Assembly (NCBI GenBank): GCA_964347915.1
Contig: CAYGAM010000033.1
Span: forward strand, 1 to 21,342
Source of the DNA: CAYGAM01 sp964347915
GTDB lineage: Archaea > Thermoproteota > Nitrososphaeria > Nitrososphaerales > Nitrosopumilaceae
Direction: 5' to 3'
DNA: 21,342 bases
The stretch's first letter is position 1. Every line of letters starts with the position of its first letter. This document shows positions 21,107 through 21,342 of the stretch, piece after piece. Under the pieces are notes generated by a model that did no database searches, was not told the origin of the DNA, and was given only the letters and a program-made list of their open reading frames with translations. A program made the translations under genes and the position numbers.

Positions 21107-21342
21107 CTAGCCGGGCTCGCGCTTTAATCCGCTTTTGGGCTTGTCCGCTACATCCTGCGGATTAAAATAACATGCGGCCTTGTTCATTTGGGACAGCAGT
21201 ATTATCAGCTTGATCTTCCCGGCTTCCTGATTGTTTAAGATTCTAATTATCATCCAGATATTGTAAATTACGAGCGATATGTAGAACCAGTAGTTGAAAA
21301 TGTGTCCACTTACGGACAGTGCTGTTTTGAAGCATTCTGAGC
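21107..21342 (-). CDS. C-terminal part of a probable transposase (5' end outside window)
   Basis: On - an open frame enters from the right edge and stops at TAG (21107-21109), giving 77 residues with no internal ATG near the edge. The hydrophobic segment SGHIFNYWFYISLVIYNIW followed by MIIRILNN resembles the conserved C-terminal helix of DDE transposases of the IS4/ISH3-like groups, typically a run such as FYFxxAxxLYNxWxLxR. A basic tail (KPKSGLKREPG) follows. The catalytic residues would lie outside the window, so the assignment rests on this one segment. A membrane protein is the main alternative. A sequence just beyond the stop (AGTGTCCTAAATTGTAC on -, 21089-21105) may be the element's terminal repeat. 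Confidence 0.5.
   Translation of the reverse strand, partial: SECFKTALSVSGHIFNYWFYISLVIYNIWMIIRILNNQEAGKIKLIILLSQMNKAACYFNPQDVADKPKSGLKREPG

Noticed and set aside
1..21342. tRNA, rRNA, CRISPR array or C/D box RNA
   Set aside because: I scanned the gaps for GGTTCRANNC-type T-arms, regularly spaced repeats and paired box C/D motifs and found none I could support. A covariance-model search would be decisive.

Overview
This window looks like a piece of an ammonia-oxidising archaeon (Thaumarchaeota/Nitrososphaerota), probably a moderately GC-rich member of the Nitrosopumilales. The best markers are a eukaryote-type DNA topoisomerase IB with all five catalytic residues, an iron-type alcohol dehydrogenase of the kind assigned to the thaumarchaeal 3-hydroxypropionate/4-hydroxybutyrate cycle, an archaeal GHMP-type shikimate kinase, a secreted PQQ-type dehydrogenase with what I remember as a thaumarchaeal C-terminal tail, and several short proteins that look lineage-specific. 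Promoters are archaeal: an AT-rich TATA-like octamer centred about 25-30 nt upstream of the start codon. Most first cistrons therefore appear leaderless, and many begin with TTG or GTG. The genus assignment is inference.

Layout. 1-86: last codons of a possible membrane protein. 334-2624: a divergent pair, alcohol dehydrogenase (-) and glycerate 2-kinase (+), sharing one TATA-like octamer exactly between their starts. 2626-2838: degenerate tandem repeats. 2857-4510 (-): a conserved hypothetical protein, then an arsC/aquaporin operon resembling arsenic-detoxification pairs. 4734-7232: TatA, adenylosuccinate lyase, and a convergent stand-alone asparagine-synthase-type domain whose 3' end overlaps purB. 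7233-7880: mostly non-coding, with one small promoter-backed ORF. 7881-11906: an MrfA/Hrq1-type helicase and an exported sugar-dehydrogenase-like protein. 12448-15608: an SDR oxidoreductase, topoisomerase IB, an Elf1-like zinc ribbon and a small coiled-coil protein. 15692-16885 (-): a 397-residue protein of unknown function with a zincin-like but altered motif. 17518-20436: an overlapping aroE-aroK-aroA operon for three consecutive shikimate steps. 20437-21342: a decayed-looking stretch with a perfect 22-bp palindrome, then the C-terminal end of a probable transposase running off the window edge.

The genes are mainly housekeeping (carbon metabolism, purine and aromatic amino-acid synthesis, DNA topology and repair, Tat export), with an arsenic-resistance pair and a mobile-element edge. 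I see no CRISPR array, rRNA, tRNA or obvious defence island. The less ordinary items are the shared bidirectional promoter, the nested dyad between arsC and tatA, the ADH metal-ligand substitution, the altered zincin-like protein, and promoter-backed micro-ORFs in the large intergenic gaps.
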